From contig NZ_QXJM01000063.1 in assembly GCF_003570905.1 (NCBI RefSeq), forward strand, positions 62,001-126,000: 64,000 bases of DNA, written 5' to 3'. Shown here one piece after another: positions 61,663-64,000 of the stretch. The position numbers and the translations under genes were made by a program. The notes under the pieces are model-generated. The model did no database searches. It saw only the letters and a list, made by a program, of their open reading frames with translations, and had not been told where the DNA came from. Numbering within the stretch: position 1 is the stretch's first letter; each line of letters begins with the position of its first letter. This DNA is from Cohnella faecalis (lineage in GTDB: Bacteria > Bacillota > Bacilli > Paenibacillales > Paenibacillaceae).

Positions 61663-62724
61663 GTGAATAAGATCAAGGTTGCCATTATCGGATGCGGTAC
61701 GATCGCCAGCAACGCGCACATTAAGGCTTATTTGGGCAATCCGAACGCGGAAATCAAATATTTCTGCGACATTATCGCTGAGAAAGCCGAGAAAGCGGTC
61801 GCCGACTTCTCCTGCGGAATTGCAATAGAGGATTACCGCATCATTCTTGAAGACCCCGAGGTCGAAGCGGTCTCGATCTGTACGCCGAACCACGTTCATG
61901 CCTCGATCTCTATCGATTGCTTGCGGGCAGGCAAAAACGTGCTTTGCGAGAAACCGGCTGCCAGAACGTATGCCGAGGCGCTGGAGATGCAGAAGGTCCA
62001 GCATGAAACCGGCAAAGTGCTGAATATCGGCGTTGTCAATCGCTTTAACAAGGGCGTCAATATTATCAAGACCATGATTGAAAACGGCGAGCTCGGCGAG
62101 CTTTATCACGTTTATGTAAGCTTCCGCGCCTTCCGATCCATCCCCGGTCTTGGAGGCGCATTTACAACCAAGTCCATTGCCGGCGGAGGCGCGCTGATCG
62201 ATTGGGGCGTCCACTTTCTCGATATTGTCATGTATTGCTCGGGCGATCCGCTGCCTCGGACGGTTTCCGGCCAAGCATACAGCAAGCTGGGCAAGGATAT
62301 GGAAAATTACTCTTATGTTAACATGTGGGCGGGTCCGCCAAAGTATTCGGGCACGTACGATGTAGACGATTTCGTTACCGCCATGATCCGTACGGAAGGC
62401 CCGACGATTACATTAAACGGAGCATGGGCACAAAATATCGGCGTCGAGGAAATGTATATCGATTTTCTTGGCGACAAGTCCGGAATCCGGCTTCAATACG
62501 GAGCCGACTTCAAAATCTACAGCGCGCGAAACGGCGTTTTGCTGGAAACCTCGGCCAAATACGAGCAGGGAGATATGTTCCAGAACGAAATCGACAGCTT
62601 CCTCGATTGCATACGAACAGGCGAGAAGCTGCCGTCTCATATCGATACCGTCATCCTGACATCGCAAATGATTCAAGCCATATACGATTCGTCCGAGCAG
62701 AAGTCGGAAATCGTGATTGGCTGA
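61663..62724 (+). CDS. Gfo/Idh/MocA family oxidoreductase
   Basis: 353 residues. The N-terminal Rossmann fold is VAIIGCGTIASNAHIKAYL. The family signature CEKPAARTYAEAL supplies the conserved Lys, and IDWGVHFLDIVMYC is the catalytic-domain helix with the conserved D-x-x-x-H. Such enzymes oxidise or reduce sugars or inositols using NAD(P). It starts at GTG 61663 after AGGAGGG. The next gene follows after 16 bases, and an AraC regulator after that, so the set looks like a carbohydrate-utilisation operon; the sugar is unknown. Confidence 0.9.
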   Translation: MNKIKVAIIGCGTIASNAHIKAYLGNPNAEIKYFCDIIAEKAEKAVADFSCGIAIEDYRIILEDPEVEAVSICTPNHVHASISIDCLRAGKNVLCEKPAARTYAEALEMQKVQHETGKVLNIGVVNRFNKGVNIIKTMIENGELGELYHVYVSFRAFRSIPGLGGAFTTKSIAGGGALIDWGVHFLDIVMYCSGDPLPRTVSGQAYSKLGKDMENYSYVNMWAGPPKYSGTYDVDDFVTAMIRTEGPTITLNGAWAQNIGVEEMYIDFLGDKSGIRLQYGADFKIYSARNGVLLETSAKYEQGDMFQNEIDSFLDCIRTGEKLPSHIDTVILTSQMIQAIYDSSEQKSEIVIG

Positions 62725-62740
62725 TAATTGGAGGGAGAAC

Positions 62741-63580
62741 ATGAAGAAGATCGGATTTATCGATTATTTCCTGGATGAGTGGCATGCGGACAATTACCCG
62801 ACCTGGATTGAGCAGGCAACCGGCGGGGAGATGAAGGTCGCCTACGCTTATGGCATGAAGGATGCGGAGAACGGTTTGGATAACGCAAGCTGGTGCAGAA
62901 GCAAAGGCATCGAGCTGCTCGATTCGATCGAAGCGGTCGTGGACAAGAGCGACTACTTGATCGTATTGTCCCCCGATCATCCGGAACGACACGAAGAGCT
63001 GGCCACGCTTCCTCTGCAATCCGGCAAGCCGACCTACGTCGACAAAACGTTCGCTCCTGATCGAAAGACGGCGCAGCGGCTATTCCAGCTGGCGCGCGAA
63101 CACGGAACACCCGTTTTTTCCTCCTCGGCCCTTCGTTTTGCCTCCGAGTACGTCGGAGCGGATCGGGAAGGAATCCGGGCAATCTGCAGCATCGGGCCCG
63201 GAAAATACGACAACTATTCCGTTCACCAGATCGAACCGATCGTCTCCATGATGGGTGTCGAAGCGGAACGAGTGATGTATGTCGGTACGGAAAAATCGCC
63301 GGAGTGGATTATAGGGTTTTCGGGAGGCAGACAAGCAACCATTCATTTCTTCAAGAATAGTCCGTTTTTTCTCGCTCTGAACGAAGAAGCCGACAGTTCC
63401 AGATTCCTGAAAGTAGAATCCGATTTTTTCGCCGCATTCATTAAAAGCATGGTACAATTTTTTGAAACGGGCAAGCCTCCGGTAGAGCCGATTGAGACGA
63501 TCGCGATCGTCTCGATCATTGAATACGGCCATTTGGCGGCAGCAGCGCCGTACCAGTGGGTGGAATTGCCGAGAGGGTAA
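62741..63580 (+). CDS. Shorter Gfo/Idh/MocA-like oxidoreductase
   Basis: 279 residues, shorter than usual for the family (about 330-390). It begins MKKIGFIDYFLDEWHADNYP instead of the standard G-x-G-x-x-G motif, but DYLIVLSPDHPERHEELA and GKPTYVDKTFAPDRKTAQ match the cofactor-domain end with the conserved Lys. GFSGGRQATIHFFKNSP belongs to the sheet domain. The altered dinucleotide loop suggests weakened or different cofactor binding. ATG 62741 follows GGAGGG. Likely co-transcribed with its neighbours. Confidence 0.75.
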   Translation: MKKIGFIDYFLDEWHADNYPTWIEQATGGEMKVAYAYGMKDAENGLDNASWCRSKGIELLDSIEAVVDKSDYLIVLSPDHPERHEELATLPLQSGKPTYVDKTFAPDRKTAQRLFQLAREHGTPVFSSSALRFASEYVGADREGIRAICSIGPGKYDNYSVHQIEPIVSMMGVEAERVMYVGTEKSPEWIIGFSGGRQATIHFFKNSPFFLALNEEADSSRFLKVESDFFAAFIKSMVQFFETGKPPVEPIETIAIVSIIEYGHLAAAAPYQWVELPRG

Positions 63581-63605
63581 CCTTCCAGCAGAAGGTGATA
63601 TCATC

Positions 63606-64000
63606 ATGAGAGACGAAAAGAGAGAGGCAGGCTGTCTGTTTCACTTCGACAATCATTTATCCAAAGACGAGTCTACCTTCGGCAGCATCGAATTGTATCA
63701 AATCGGCGAGCTTTGCTGCGAAAGCGGCTATGAAGTAGAGCCGCATTTTCAGTACTGCTATGAAATCAGCTATATCGTGTCGGGGAGCGGTTATTTCTAT
63801 ATTGACGATGAATGCGTGAGGGTTGGCGAAGGCGATATTTTTTTTAATTCCGTCGGTCACATTCATCGGATAAGAACGGGCTCTTCCCAACCGCTTCGTT
63901 ACGTTTATATGGGGTTCATGTTCAATGATCTTGCCGATGAGGAATTTGCGCCTATCCATACTTTTTTTCGGTCGGCGAGCTATTATCATTCCAAGGACAC
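63606..64000 (+). CDS. AraC-type regulator, N-terminal part (cut by window edge)
   Basis: 131 complete codons before the window ends. The visible part is an AraC-binding cupin (FQYCYEISYIVSGSGYFYID and GEGDIFFNSVGHIHRI), which normally senses a sugar. The helix-turn-helix half lies outside the window, so DNA binding is inferred from family habit. AAGGTG precedes ATG 63606, 25 bases after the oxidoreductase stop. Confidence 0.75.
   Translation, partial: MRDEKREAGCLFHFDNHLSKDESTFGSIELYQIGELCCESGYEVEPHFQYCYEISYIVSGSGYFYIDDECVRVGEGDIFFNSVGHIHRIRTGSSQPLRYVYMGFMFNDLADEEFAPIHTFFRSASYYHSKD

Overview
The window looks like a chromosomal piece of a moderately GC-rich, Gram-positive, spore-former-type bacterium of the Paenibacillaceae (Cohnella/Paenibacillus-like). 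Support comes from the ctsR-mcsA-mcsB-clpC stress operon, pcrB-pcrA and ligA, a LuxR-type two-component system beside an LnrLMN-like ABC exporter, copper-amine-oxidase-type stalk domains, an SLH-anchored giant surface protein, a ydaO-type c-di-AMP riboswitch, strong GGAGG ribosome binding sites and the 16S rRNA sequence. No phage, insertion sequence, CRISPR array or tRNA gene was seen.

Layout. 1-8.8 kb: end of an unrecognised gene, a GH13 oligo-1,6-glucosidase, a DUF2071 protein, an ankyrin protein, a guanylate-kinase-like gene, a multidomain class 3 lipase with a carbonic anhydrase gene after it and a carbonic anhydrase 3' remnant before it, then a cold-shock protein with a structured leader and a YdjO-type zinc protein. 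8.8-18 kb: beta-propeller phytase, a lone sensor-like domain protein, a lipoprotein, a membrane protein, and a sensor kinase/regulator pair divergent from an ABC exporter resembling linearmycin-resistance LnrJK/LnrLMN. 18-28 kb: a His-rich secreted coiled-coil protein, a frameshifted nitrite/sulfite reductase, an HtrA-type protease paired with a stalk/PsbP-like secreted protein, a U32 peptidase (RlhA-type) and a CAP-domain protein. 28-38.5 kb: UDP-glucose dehydrogenase and GalU, then pcrB-pcrA and ligA, which are separated by a self-contained TetR/MFS efflux cassette with paired palindromic operators.

38.5-47 kb: a DUF4395 membrane protein, a 15-copy array of 51-bp tandem repeats, and a ribosomal RNA operon holding only 16S and 23S. 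Both processing stalks and a terminator are visible, with no tRNA and no 5S. A metallophosphoesterase and a secreted CAP protein with a c-di-AMP riboswitch leader follow. 47-64 kb: a 2883-residue Kelch/Fn3/cadherin-like/SLH surface protein, about 700 bp of largely unexplained DNA with a 24-bp repeat, the CtsR-controlled ctsR-mcsA-mcsB-clpC operon, and the start of a sugar-type operon (two Gfo/Idh/MocA oxidoreductases and an AraC regulator cut by the window edge).

Themes: envelope and cell-surface remodelling, protein quality control, and DNA repair. The best candidates for undescribed biology are the 51-bp array beside the rRNA operon, the lipase-propeller fusion, the giant SLH protein with its leader, and the lone sensor-domain protein at 10.3 kb. 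All calls are by reading the sequence; no database search was possible.
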